Shown: positions 1-7,306 of the stretch, piece by piece | Numbering within the stretch: the first letter of the stretch is position 1 | How the letters are laid out: each line of letters opens with the position of its first letter | Assembly (NCBI GenBank): GCA_003022005.1 | Contig: PXRQ01000038.1 | Span: forward strand, 18,076 to 39,352 | Source of the DNA: Halobacteriales archaeon QS_5_70_15 | GTDB taxonomy: Archaea > Halobacteriota > Halobacteria > Halobacteriales > Haloarculaceae | Length of the DNA: 21,277 nt | Reading direction: 5' to 3' | Program-made: the position numbers and the translations under genes | Notes under the pieces: model-generated | Told to the model about the DNA's origin: nothing | Database searches by the model: none | Seen by the model: the letters and a program-made list of their open reading frames with translations, nothing else

Positions 1-964
1 GGACGCCGTCCTCGACGCTCGTCGTCGCCCGCCCCGTCGAGGCGAGGTGGGCGGCCGCGGCGTAGACCTCGGGGAGGATGTACCGAACCGGTCGCTCCCC
101 GGCGATCCGCGACGCGATCTCCGGTATCGTCCGGAGCCCCTCCGAGAGGGCCCGCTCGACGGAGTCGAGCCGCCGGTCGAGGCTCCCGCGGTCGCGCTCT
201 ATGATCTCCCCGAAGCGCCGGTGGACGGCGCCGTGGCCGGGGTGGACGCGGTCGATGTCGAGCGCCGAGAGCCGGTCGAGCGCGGTGTAGTACGCCCCGG
301 CCGCCTCGAAGACGCCGTCGTCGAGGCCGTCGTGGATGGCCACCGCCCGGAACGGTTCCATCGCGGCGTCGCCCGCCAGCAGGACGCTCTCGCCGCCCAG
401 GTCCGTCCGGTAGACCAGGTGATCGGCCTGGTGGCCCGGCGTGTGGGTCGGCTTTAGGGTGTGACCACCCACGTCGACGGCCTCGCCGGGTTCGATCCAG
501 TCGTCGACGGCACCCGGCGGGAGGAGCTCCCGGTCGCGCTCCAGCGAGCGGACGGCCATCGCCACCGCCTCCTCCCGGGCCGCCCCCTCGATGCCCGCCA
601 CGGCGGCGTTCCGCTCGACCCGTTCGGCCAGCGCGTCGACGTCGCCTGCGAACCGCTCGCGGACGCCGCCCGGCGCGTGGACCGTCGGGTCCGCGGCCTC
701 CAGAACCGTGGGGACCTGCCCGATGTGGTCGACGTGCGGGTGGGTGACGACCAGGTGGGCGACGTCGGCGGGTCCGAGCCCGACGGCCGCGAGGCCCTCC
801 CGGAGCGTCCCCTCGCGGTCGCGGTCGTCGTCGGGGTCGTCCGGCATCCCGGCGTCGACGAGGATCGGCTCCGGCCCGTCGAGGAGGTAGCAGGCGACGT
901 GTCCCGGCGGCCAGTCGACGTCGAACTCGAGGCGGTGGACGCCCGTCGTCCGGCTCTCGCTCAT
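1..964 (-). CDS. MBL-fold metallohydrolase with C-terminal winged helix (3' end cut by window edge)
   Basis: The frame stays open from an ATG at 964 to the window edge, about 321 codons with no stop, so the C terminus is missing. The product carries the metallo-beta-lactamase zinc motif THPHVDH (H75, H77, D79, H80), a second-site histidine in HTPGH (H178), the bridging aspartate in LLAGDA (D199) and a late histidine in HPGHG (H244). After about residue 255 a helical segment with IPEIASRI and YILPEVYAAAAHL resembles the winged-helix tail of LACTB2/glyoxalase-II-like hydrolases. Such enzymes hydrolyse thioesters, phosphodiesters or lactams; the substrate here is unknown. A TATA-like CTTAT at 991-995 lies about 29 nt upstream of the ATG, so the transcript is probably leaderless. 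It is divergent from the SDR gene at 1147. Confidence 0.9.
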   Translation of the reverse strand, partial: MSESRTTGVHRLEFDVDWPPGHVACYLLDGPEPILVDAGMPDDPDDDRDREGTLREGLAAVGLGPADVAHLVVTHPHVDHIGQVPTVLEAADPTVHAPGGVRERFAGDVDALAERVERNAAVAGIEGAAREEAVAMAVRSLERDRELLPPGAVDDWIEPGEAVDVGGHTLKPTHTPGHQADHLVYRTDLGGESVLLAGDAAMEPFRAVAIHDGLDDGVFEAAGAYYTALDRLSALDIDRVHPGHGAVHRRFGEIIERDRGSLDRRLDSVERALSEGLRTIPEIASRIAGERPVRYILPEVYAAAAHLASTGRATTSVEDGV

Positions 965-987
965 CCGTTGGAAAGCACGCGTCCCGG

Positions 988-998
988 GGGATAAGTCC
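988..998 (-). promoter_or_regulatory. TATA-like box of the MBL gene (leaderless)
   Basis: The minus strand reads GACTTATCCCC here, centred about 29 nt upstream of the ATG at 964. This is the expected haloarchaeal TATA to start-codon distance for a leaderless mRNA. No Shine-Dalgarno sequence precedes the ATG. Confidence 0.5.
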
Positions 999-1069
999 TG
1001 CTTCTCGGGAAGGTCGTGCCTCGCTGTGGCCGTTTCGGAGCCGTCGGGGGCGGTCCCGGCCGAACGAGG

Positions 1070-1079
1070 CTTTATTTAC
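1070..1079 (+). promoter_or_regulatory. TATA-like box of the SDR/F420 oxidoreductase unit
   Basis: CTTTATTTAC is the only AT-rich stretch between the divergent MBL and SDR genes on this side. Initiation about 26 nt downstream (near 1100) would leave a leader of roughly 45 nt. That leader contains GGTGGAG (about 1135-1141), a plausible Shine-Dalgarno sequence just before the ATG at 1147. Unlike many genes in this window, this one appears to be leadered. Confidence 0.55.
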
Positions 1080-1146
1080 AGCTGGTGAGAATCGGACGGA
1101 CGGTGTTAACGATGGAAACGAGTGTACGTGAACGGGTGGAGCGGCG

Positions 1147-1935
1147 ATGACAGAGCAGTTCTCCGTCGAGGGACAGTCGGTGGTCATCACGGGGTCGAGC
1201 CAGGGCATCGGGAAGGTGACCGCCGGGCGGTTCGCCGAGCAGGGGGCGGACGTGGTCGTCTCCTCCCGTTCGCAGGAGAAGATCGACGATGTCGTCGCCG
1301 GCATCGAGGGGAGTGACGCGCCGGGCGACGCCATCGCCGTCGAGTGCGACGTCCGCGAGCGCGAGGCGGTTGAGGCGCTCGTCGACGCCGCCGTCTCCGA
1401 GTTCGGGGGCCTCGACACGATGGTGAACAACGCGGGCGCCTCGTTCATGGCACCGTTCGATAACATCTCCGAGAACGGCTGGAAGACCATCGTCGACATA
1501 AACCTCCACGGGGTGTTCCACTGCTCGCAGGTCGCCGGCGGGGTGATGCAGGAGCAGGACGGCGGCGGGCAGATCGTCAACCTCGCGAGCGTCGCCGGCA
1601 CGGCGGGATCGCCGTACATGAGCCACTACGGGGCCTCGAAGGCGGGGGTCGTGAACCTCACCACGACGCTGGCCAACGAGTACGCCGAGGAGGGCATCCG
1701 GGTGAACTGCATCGCCCCCGGACTGGTCGCCACGCCCGGCGTCGCCTCGCAGATGGGGATCACCGCCGACGAGGTCGACCGGGACGCGGTCGACCGGCGG
1801 ATGGGGCTCCCCGAGGAGATCGCCGACCCCATCCAGTTCCTCGCCAGCGACGCCTCGTCCTACCTGATCGGCGAGACGATCGAGGTGAAAGGGGTCCCCC
1901 GGATCGGGGAGGCCGACGCCGACGTGGAGGTCTGA
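1147..1935 (+). CDS. SDR-family NAD(P)-dependent oxidoreductase (FabG-like)
   Basis: This 262-residue protein is a classical short-chain dehydrogenase/reductase of normal length. The N-terminal Rossmann motif is TGSSQGIG (residues 15-22). NNAG follows at 94-97, and the catalytic tetrad is N119 (in DINLHG), S148 (in NLASVAG), Y161 and K165 (YGASK). The C terminus carries the usual SYLIGETIEVKG dimer/cofactor region. SDRs oxidise alcohols or reduce ketones, including 3-oxoacyl thioesters; the substrate cannot be read here. The start is supported by a GGTGGAG sequence upstream. The stop TGA is separated by one base from the ATG of the F420-dependent oxidoreductase, so the two are almost certainly co-transcribed and may act on related substrates. 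Confidence 0.93.
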   Translation: MTEQFSVEGQSVVITGSSQGIGKVTAGRFAEQGADVVVSSRSQEKIDDVVAGIEGSDAPGDAIAVECDVREREAVEALVDAAVSEFGGLDTMVNNAGASFMAPFDNISENGWKTIVDINLHGVFHCSQVAGGVMQEQDGGGQIVNLASVAGTAGSPYMSHYGASKAGVVNLTTTLANEYAEEGIRVNCIAPGLVATPGVASQMGITADEVDRDAVDRRMGLPEEIADPIQFLASDASSYLIGETIEVKGVPRIGEADADVEV

Positions 1936-1936
1936 G

Positions 1937-2941
1937 ATGACGACGAGGGACGTCTTCCTGCCGGTGGCGGCACAGCCGAGCGTCGACGCGCTCGTCCAGC
2001 AGGCGAAGCGCGGGGAGGAACTCGGCTACGACCGGGCGTGGCTCCCCGAGTCCTGGGGGCGGAGCGCGCCGGTCACGCTGACCAGCATCGCCGAGCACAC
2101 CGGGGAGATCGGCATCGGCACCTCGATCATGCCTGTCTACTCGCGGTCGCCCGCGCTCATCGGGATGACCGCCGCGACGCTCCAGGAGGCATCCGACGGG
2201 CGGCTGCGGCTCGGGCTCGGCCCCTCGGGCCCCATCGTCATCGAGAACTGGCACGGCGTCGAGTTCGGCAACCCGCTCAGGCGGACCCGCGAGACCATCG
2301 AGATCGTCAAGCGGGTCCTCTCCGGCGAGGAGGTCGAGTACGACGGGGAGTACTTCGACCTCTCGGGGTTCCGGCTCCGCCAGGGCGCCCCCGATCCCGT
2401 CCCCCGGGTCGACGCGGCCGGGATGGGCCCGAAGGCGGTCGAACTGGTCGGCCGGTTCGCCGACGGCTGGCACGCCCTGATGCTCACCCGGGACGGGCTC
2501 GACGACCGGATCGAGGACCTCGAACGCGGCGCGGAGCTCGCGGGGAAGGACCCCGACGACGTCCGCGTAACGCTCTCGCTGACCTGCTGTGCGCTCGAGG
2601 ACGGCGAGCGGGCCCGGGACCTGGTCCGACAGCACGTCGCGTTCTACCTCGGCGGGATGGGCACCTACTACCGCGACAACCTCGCCCGGCAGGGCCACGA
2701 GGAGGTCGCCCACGGGGTCTACGACGCCTGGAACGAGGGCCGCCGCGAGGAGGCCACCGCGATGATCGACGACGACCTGCTCGACTCGCTGGCCGTCGGC
2801 GGCACGCCCGAGCGCGTCCGCGAACGGCTCGCCGGGTTCGAGGAACTGGAGCCGGTCGACGTCGCCTCGGTCTCGTTCCCCAGAGGGGCGAACGTCGAGG
2901 CGATCACGGGGACGATGGAGGCGCTGGCCCCGGACGCGTAA
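1937..2941 (+). CDS. F420-dependent LLM-class (luciferase-like) oxidoreductase
   Basis: The 334-residue product is a luciferase-like TIM-barrel protein. It begins with a core strand followed by GYDRAWLPES, then IGIGTSIMPVYSRSPALIGMTAATL, then LRLGLGPSGP, and has the family segment NPLRRTRETIEIVKRVLSGEEVEYDGEYF near residues 115-143. This pattern is typical of coenzyme F420-dependent oxidoreductases related to methylene-tetrahydromethanopterin reductase. It resembles the haloarchaeal F420 group sometimes named after Natronomonas NP1902A, an assignment made from memory. Such enzymes transfer hydride to or from F420; the organic substrate is unknown. The gene starts one base after the SDR stop, implying an operon. 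A haloarchaeon is expected to make F420. Confidence 0.9.
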   Translation: MTTRDVFLPVAAQPSVDALVQQAKRGEELGYDRAWLPESWGRSAPVTLTSIAEHTGEIGIGTSIMPVYSRSPALIGMTAATLQEASDGRLRLGLGPSGPIVIENWHGVEFGNPLRRTRETIEIVKRVLSGEEVEYDGEYFDLSGFRLRQGAPDPVPRVDAAGMGPKAVELVGRFADGWHALMLTRDGLDDRIEDLERGAELAGKDPDDVRVTLSLTCCALEDGERARDLVRQHVAFYLGGMGTYYRDNLARQGHEEVAHGVYDAWNEGRREEATAMIDDDLLDSLAVGGTPERVRERLAGFEELEPVDVASVSFPRGANVEAITGTMEALAPDA

Positions 2942-2956
2942 CCGGCCTGAGCCGCA

Positions 2957-2966
2957 GGTATTTTCA
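2957..2966 (+). promoter_or_regulatory. TATA-like box of the REC-PAS gene (leaderless)
   Basis: TATTTTC at 2959-2965 is centred 28 nt upstream of the GTG at 2990. This supports both the GTG start and a leaderless transcript separate from the preceding SDR/F420 unit. Confidence 0.5.
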
Positions 2967-2989
2967 GTACGGAACGAAATCGAAAATTT

Positions 2990-3769
2990 GTGTCGCCGGA
3001 CGGTAACGCCCCCGCAACGGTCGTCTGCGTCGACGACGACGAGAGGGTTCTCGACCTCCTGGGGACGATGCTGGAGCGGGTCGGGTCGTTCGACGTCGAG
3101 GGGTTCACGGATCCGGAAGCGGCGCTCTCCCGGGTCCACGAGGGTGATGTCGACTGCGTCGTCAGCGACTACGAGATGCCCGTCCTGGACGGGTTCGACC
3201 TCCTCGAGCGGTGCCGGGAGGCCGATCCCGGCCTCCCGTTCATCCTCTACACCGGCCGCGGGGACGAGGATGTCGCGACCGACGCCCTCTCGCTCGGAGT
3301 GACGGCCTACCTCCGGAAGGGGGGGGGCACCGCCCAGTTCGCCCTGCTGGGTCACCGCATCGAGGAGGCGGTCGCCCGGTACCACGCCGAGCGCGAGGCC
3401 GAACGCCGGCTGCGGGCCACGGAGGCCACCCGGGAGGGGATCTGCATCGTCCGTGCGGACGGCACGTTCGAGTACGCCAACGGGGCCTATCTCGAGCTCT
3501 ACGGCTACCGGGAGGGGGACCTCGTCGACGAGGAGTGGCAGCTGCTCCACCCGGCCTCGGAGGTCGAACACGTGCTCTCGGAGGTGCTCCCGACGGTGGA
3601 GGAGCACGGCGAGTGGTCCGGCGAACTCGTCGGTCGACGGGCCGACGGATCGACGTTCCGCGGGGACGCCTCGGTGGCGGACCTCCCCGAGGGCGGGGTC
3701 GTGGTAGTCGTGGTCGACCTCGACGACCCGCCGTGGGAGGGCGGGGGCGGTGACGGCGACGGGGCGTAG
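2990..3769 (+). CDS. Response-regulator receiver domain protein with PAS domain
   Basis: The 259-residue protein has an N-terminal receiver domain (about 10-125). The acidic pocket is D15-D17, the phosphoacceptor is D60 in VSDYEMP, the switch threonine is T88 (LYTGRG) and the conserved lysine is K110. All are intact, so it can probably be phosphorylated by a histidine kinase. A PAS domain follows at about 143-235 (EGICIVRADGTFEYANGAY, then a GEWSGELVGRRADGS segment). There is no histidine-kinase core and no DNA-binding domain, so output is probably through protein-protein contact. REC-PAS proteins of this type, including the KGGGT linker, are common in haloarchaea. The tail is Gly/Asp-rich. 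GTG is preferred because a TATA-like box lies 28 nt upstream. Confidence 0.88.
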   Translation: MSPDGNAPATVVCVDDDERVLDLLGTMLERVGSFDVEGFTDPEAALSRVHEGDVDCVVSDYEMPVLDGFDLLERCREADPGLPFILYTGRGDEDVATDALSLGVTAYLRKGGGTAQFALLGHRIEEAVARYHAEREAERRLRATEATREGICIVRADGTFEYANGAYLELYGYREGDLVDEEWQLLHPASEVEHVLSEVLPTVEEHGEWSGELVGRRADGSTFRGDASVADLPEGGVVVVVVDLDDPPWEGGGGDGDGA

Positions 3770-3786
3770 GTCCGACTCCCCGCGTG

Positions 3787-3796
3787 AACTATTAGG
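3787..3796 (+). promoter_or_regulatory. TATA-like box of the ThDP enzyme gene
   Basis: CTATTAG at 3789-3795 is centred 28 nt upstream of the ATG at 3820, consistent with a near-leaderless mRNA. GGTGG at 3811-3815 is also close to the ATG and could serve as a weak ribosome binding site. Confidence 0.45.
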
Positions 3797-3819
3797 GGCT
3801 CCACTCGGCAGGTGGTGCC

Positions 3820-5511
3820 ATGAGCGAGGAGACGGGCGCGGACCTGTTCGTCGACGCCCTGGAGGAGTACGGCGTGAGTCACGTGTTCGGGAACCCCGGG
3901 ACGACGGAGCTCCCGGTGATGGAGGCGCTCTCGGGGAGCGACCTCGAGTACGTCCTCGGGCTCCAGGAGGACATCGCTGTCGGGATGGCGGCGGGCTACG
4001 CCCAGACCCGCCGCTACCACGCCCACGACGACTCGGACGTGAACCCGGTCGGCGTGGTCAACCTCCACATCACGCCCGGGCTCGCCCACGGCATCGGCAA
4101 CCTCTACGGCGCGAAGGTGGCCGGCGCGCCGCTCGTCGTCACGGCCGGCAACCACGAACTCGACTTCCGCCACGAGGAGCCCATCCTCTCGGGGAACCTC
4201 GAGGCGATGGTCGACCAGTTCTGCAAGTACTCGACGGAGGTGACCAGCGTCGACGTCCTCCCCATGGTCCTCCGCCGGGCGTTCCGGCGGGCGCTGACCC
4301 CGCCGACGGGCCCCGTGTTCGTCTCGCTCCCGCTCGACGTGACGATGGCGGAGACGACCGACGACCCCGATCCCCTGGGACCCATCCCCTCGGCGGGTCG
4401 GGGCGACCCCGGAGGGGTCGAGCAGGCCGCCCACCTGCTCGTCGACGCCGACCAGCCGGTACTCGTGCTCGGCGACCACGTCGCCCGCTCGGGGTCCGAC
4501 GCGGTCGAGGCGGCGGTCGACCTGGCCGAGGCGTCGGGCGCCCGCGTCTTCGGCGAGATGCTCGCCTGCGAGGTCAACTTCCCCACCGACCACGAGCAGT
4601 GGATCACGTTCCTCCCGCCCGCGGAGGGGCTCGGGCGGATGCTGATGGACTCGGACACCATCGCGTTCGTGGGCTGCTCGACGAACACGACGCTGATGCG
4701 CCACGAGGACCCCCTGGTCAGCCCGGACACGAACACGGTCCACGTCGGGGCCGACGCGTGGGAGATCGCGAAGAACGAGCCGACGAACGCCGCCGTGATC
4801 GGCGACCCGGGGCTGGTGATGGCCGAGATCGCCGAGCGGCTCGAGGACCGGCTCCCCGCCGAGGAGCGCGAGCGCCGGATCGGGGAGGTGGCCGAACTGA
4901 AGGGGTCGCTCGCGGGGACCATCCGGTCGATGGGCGAGGACGAGAAGCCGGAGGGCGAGCCCCGCGCCTCGAAGGCGGAGCTCGTCGACGCCATCGAGTC
5001 GGTCGTCCCGGAGGCGTACGTCGTCGACGAGGGGGTCACTTCCAAGTACGCCCTCCTCACCCGGTTCGACCTCGACCCCGAACAGTACGTCTCGAACAAG
5101 GGCGGCGGGCTTGGCTACGGCCTCCCCGCGTCGGTCGGGGCCGCCCTCGCCGAGGCCGAGACGGACGCCCCGCGGACGGTGCTCGGGTTCGTCGGCGACG
5201 GATCGTACCTCTACTACCCCCACACGCTCTACACCGCCGCCCGGCACGACCTCGATCTGACGGTGGTGATCCCGGACAACCGCAACTACCGCATCCTCAA
5301 GGACAACACCGTCCGGATGTTCGGGACCGACTACGAGGACCACGACTTCGTCGGGATGGACTTCGACCCGCACGTCGACATCCCGAAGAACGCGGAGAGC
5401 CACGGCGCCCGCGGCCACCTCGTCGAGGGGCCGGACGTCATCGTCGAGACCCTCGAGGCGGCCGTCGAGCGCTCCGGACCCGATGTCGTGGACGTGCTCG
5501 TCCACGACTGA
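3820..5511 (+). CDS. Thiamine-diphosphate enzyme, benzoylformate-decarboxylase-like
   Basis: The 563-residue product has the three-domain ThDP decarboxylase/acetolactate-synthase architecture. Aligned by eye to remembered Pseudomonas MdlC, NPGTTELP (25-32) matches NPGSNELP with T28 replacing the catalytic Ser26. E50 in GLQED is the cofactor-activating glutamate. H83 in NLHITPG matches His70, and H295 in LMRHEDP matches His281. The ThDP/Mg site is GDGS at 459-462 with a degenerate second half PDNRNY at 485-490. Benzoylformate decarboxylases convert 2-oxo acids to aldehydes and CO2. The aromatic substrate is not proven; other 2-oxo acids or carboligation are possible. The gene stands alone with its own promoter, but the nearby SDR and F420 enzymes could handle a carbonyl product. 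A hairpin follows the stop. Confidence 0.85.
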   Translation: MSEETGADLFVDALEEYGVSHVFGNPGTTELPVMEALSGSDLEYVLGLQEDIAVGMAAGYAQTRRYHAHDDSDVNPVGVVNLHITPGLAHGIGNLYGAKVAGAPLVVTAGNHELDFRHEEPILSGNLEAMVDQFCKYSTEVTSVDVLPMVLRRAFRRALTPPTGPVFVSLPLDVTMAETTDDPDPLGPIPSAGRGDPGGVEQAAHLLVDADQPVLVLGDHVARSGSDAVEAAVDLAEASGARVFGEMLACEVNFPTDHEQWITFLPPAEGLGRMLMDSDTIAFVGCSTNTTLMRHEDPLVSPDTNTVHVGADAWEIAKNEPTNAAVIGDPGLVMAEIAERLEDRLPAEERERRIGEVAELKGSLAGTIRSMGEDEKPEGEPRASKAELVDAIESVVPEAYVVDEGVTSKYALLTRFDLDPEQYVSNKGGGLGYGLPASVGAALAEAETDAPRTVLGFVGDGSYLYYPHTLYTAARHDLDLTVVIPDNRNYRILKDNTVRMFGTDYEDHDFVGMDFDPHVDIPKNAESHGARGHLVEGPDVIVETLEAAVERSGPDVVDVLVHD

Positions 5512-5548
5512 ATCGAGGACCGGTAGCGTCGTGCCGCTGCCGTCCTTG

Positions 5549-5575
5549 CTCGAACCGCACCGTCGACGGTTCGAG
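5549..5575 (+). terminator. Inverted repeat after the ThDP gene (possible terminator hairpin)
   Basis: CTCGAACCG (5549-5557) and CGGTTCGAG (5567-5575) form a perfect 9-bp inverted repeat around a 9-nt loop, 38 nt after the stop at 5511. It lacks the downstream T-run typical of archaeal termination, and it lies about 12 nt upstream of the sulfatase TATA-like box. It could equally be an operator for that gene. Confidence 0.3.
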
Positions 5576-5586
5576 CCCTAGAAAGG

Positions 5587-5595
5587 CTTAGGATA
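5587..5595 (+). promoter_or_regulatory. TATA-like box of the sulfatase-family gene
   Basis: CTTAGGATA is centred about 27 nt before the ATG at 5618, the spacing expected for a leaderless transcript. No Shine-Dalgarno sequence is visible between it and the ATG. Confidence 0.4.
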
Positions 5596-5617
5596 GCTCT
5601 ACCCGAAGACCTGTCCG

Positions 5618-7060
5618 ATGACCATCGAAGGGCGGACGAGAGGGGTGGTACTCGTGACTGTTGACTCGTTGCGCGCGGACGCGCTCGGAGCGATGCCCAG
5701 CGTCCGCGAACTCGCGGAGGGGGGCGTGCGGTTCGACCGGGCGTTCGCGCACGGCAACTGGACGCCGTTCTCGTTCCCGTCGGTGCTCGGCGCCGACCCG
5801 GTGTTCACCGACTCGCCGCGGGTGGGCCCCTCGCGGCGGCCGACGCTGGCCGAGACGCTCGAGCGCGACGGCGTCCACACCGCGGGGGTCAACGCGGCCA
5901 ACGGCTTCCTCACCGCGCACTGGGGCTACGACCGGGGCTTCCGGACATACGAGGCGTTCATGGATCCCTCGGGGCCCGTCGGCCGGTTCCTCGCGGCCCA
6001 CCCGACGGTGGGCGGCTGGGCGCAGGTGCTCGGGTCGCCGCTCCGCCGGGCCGCCAACGCCCTCCGGGGCGTCGAGCGCCACCACGCCGTCGACACCTCC
6101 CACCTGCTCGCGCTCGAGGAGCGCGCCCTCGAGTTCCTCGACGACCACGGGACCGGCGGGTGGTCGGACGACGACCGGTTCTTCCTCTGGCTCCACTACA
6201 TGGATACCCACACCCCGTACGTCCCGGCGCCCAAGCACGTCCGGGCGGTCACGGGCGGGGAGAAGGGCGCCGCGGGAATGCTCCGGGCGCACGTCCGGGC
6301 GGGCCTGGGCAGGGGCGTGAGCGAGCACACCCTCGACGCGCTGTGGGACCTCTACCTCGGCGCGGCCCACCAGGTCGACGCCTCGATCGGGCGCCTCCTC
6401 GACGCCCTCGACGAGCGCGGCCTGCGCGAGGAGACGGCGGTCGTCGTCGCCGGCGACCACGGCGAGGAGTTCATGGAGCACGGCCACCTCGCCCACTACC
6501 CGAAGCTCTACGACGAACTCATCCACGTCCCCCTCGTTGCGGACGTCCCCGGAGGGGTTTCCGACCGCCTCGGGGACGCGGTCGGGCTCGACTGCCTCCC
6601 CCCGACTGTGGCCGATCTGCTCGACGTGCAGGACGACTTCGGGGGCGAGTCCGCCCTGCCGGTCCTCCGTGGGGAGGAGCGGCCGCCGGACGACCCCGTC
6701 GTTTCGGTCGCCGTCCGCGGCGAGTCGATCACCCAGCAGCCCATTCCCCGCCGGCTCGCTGACGGCGACTTGCTGGTCTCGGCGCGGACCGACCGGTGGA
6801 CGTACGTCCTCAACACGGCGACGGACGAGCGCGAACTCTACGACCGGGAGGCCGCCCCCGAACAGACCGAGAACGTCGTCGAGGCACACGACGGGCCCGA
6901 GGCGACGGCCCCCCTGGAGCTGCTCGACGCGGCCGTTCGGGAGCGGGTCGAGCGGATCGAGGCGATGGAGCGGAACGTCGAGGCCGAGGGCGGCGAGAGC
7001 GACCGGGCGGAGACCCCCTCGGACGTCGACCGGCAGCTGAAGGCGCTCGGGTACCGGTAG
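5618..7060 (+). CDS. Sulfatase-like (alkaline phosphatase superfamily) hydrolase/transferase
   Basis: The 480-residue protein begins with the metal-site motif VLVTVDSLRADALG (D16) and has the second site VVAGDHGEEFMEHGHLAHYPKLYDE with D and H ligands. FLWLHYMDTHTPY lies between them, and a final LYDREAAPEQTENV segment is typical of sulfatase C termini. The formylglycine motif C/S-x-P-x-R is degenerate: GNWTPFSFPSVLG (47-59) offers S52 or T49 as nucleophile and has no arginine. Haloarchaeal members of this superfamily are usually called sulfatases but may be phosphohydrolases or phosphotransferases acting on surface glycans or lipids. No signal peptide or membrane segment is seen, so it is likely cytoplasmic. 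No glycosylation genes are adjacent. Confidence 0.85.
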   Translation: MTIEGRTRGVVLVTVDSLRADALGAMPSVRELAEGGVRFDRAFAHGNWTPFSFPSVLGADPVFTDSPRVGPSRRPTLAETLERDGVHTAGVNAANGFLTAHWGYDRGFRTYEAFMDPSGPVGRFLAAHPTVGGWAQVLGSPLRRAANALRGVERHHAVDTSHLLALEERALEFLDDHGTGGWSDDDRFFLWLHYMDTHTPYVPAPKHVRAVTGGEKGAAGMLRAHVRAGLGRGVSEHTLDALWDLYLGAAHQVDASIGRLLDALDERGLREETAVVVAGDHGEEFMEHGHLAHYPKLYDELIHVPLVADVPGGVSDRLGDAVGLDCLPPTVADLLDVQDDFGGESALPVLRGEERPPDDPVVSVAVRGESITQQPIPRRLADGDLLVSARTDRWTYVLNTATDERELYDREAAPEQTENVVEAHDGPEATAPLELLDAAVRERVERIEAMERNVEAEGGESDRAETPSDVDRQLKALGYR

Positions 7061-7287
7061 GACCGGGCCCGCGGATCGATCCGGAACCCGGGAGAACCAG
7101 CCCGCCGGACGGGGCCGATGCGTCTACGAACGGGGGCGCGGACCGGCCCGGACCCCGATGGGATCGGAACGTCGGATCCCGGATAGCAGTATTCCGTCGG
7201 CTTTGCGAAGACACTTTGACTCGCGCCACACCAGGTATCCGAGATGGGCCCGCGACGGGGGGAACGGTTCGGCCGTCCCTCGTACGG

Positions 7288-7297
7288 CGTCGGGTGA
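7288..7297 (+). promoter_or_regulatory. Shine-Dalgarno-like site of the antiporter gene
   Basis: GGTGA at 7293-7297 can pair with the haloarchaeal 16S rRNA 3' end and lies 9 nt before the ATG at 7307, supporting that start. No convincing TATA box is seen at the leaderless distance. The 246-nt gap after the sulfatase holds no other recognisable feature. Confidence 0.4.
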
Positions 7298-7306
7298 GAC
7301 CGCAGC

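Noticed and set aside
1760..3607. Long minus-strand frame of about 615 codons, and similar ones at 3505-5505, 5588-6889 and 7580-9100.
   Set aside because: They are shadows of the plus-strand LLM, REC-PAS, ThDP, sulfatase and antiporter genes; high GC produces long antisense frames.
5560..5580. GGTTCGAGCC looked like a tRNA T-arm.
   Set aside because: The flanking bases do not form a T-stem, and no anticodon arm, D-arm or acceptor stem is nearby.
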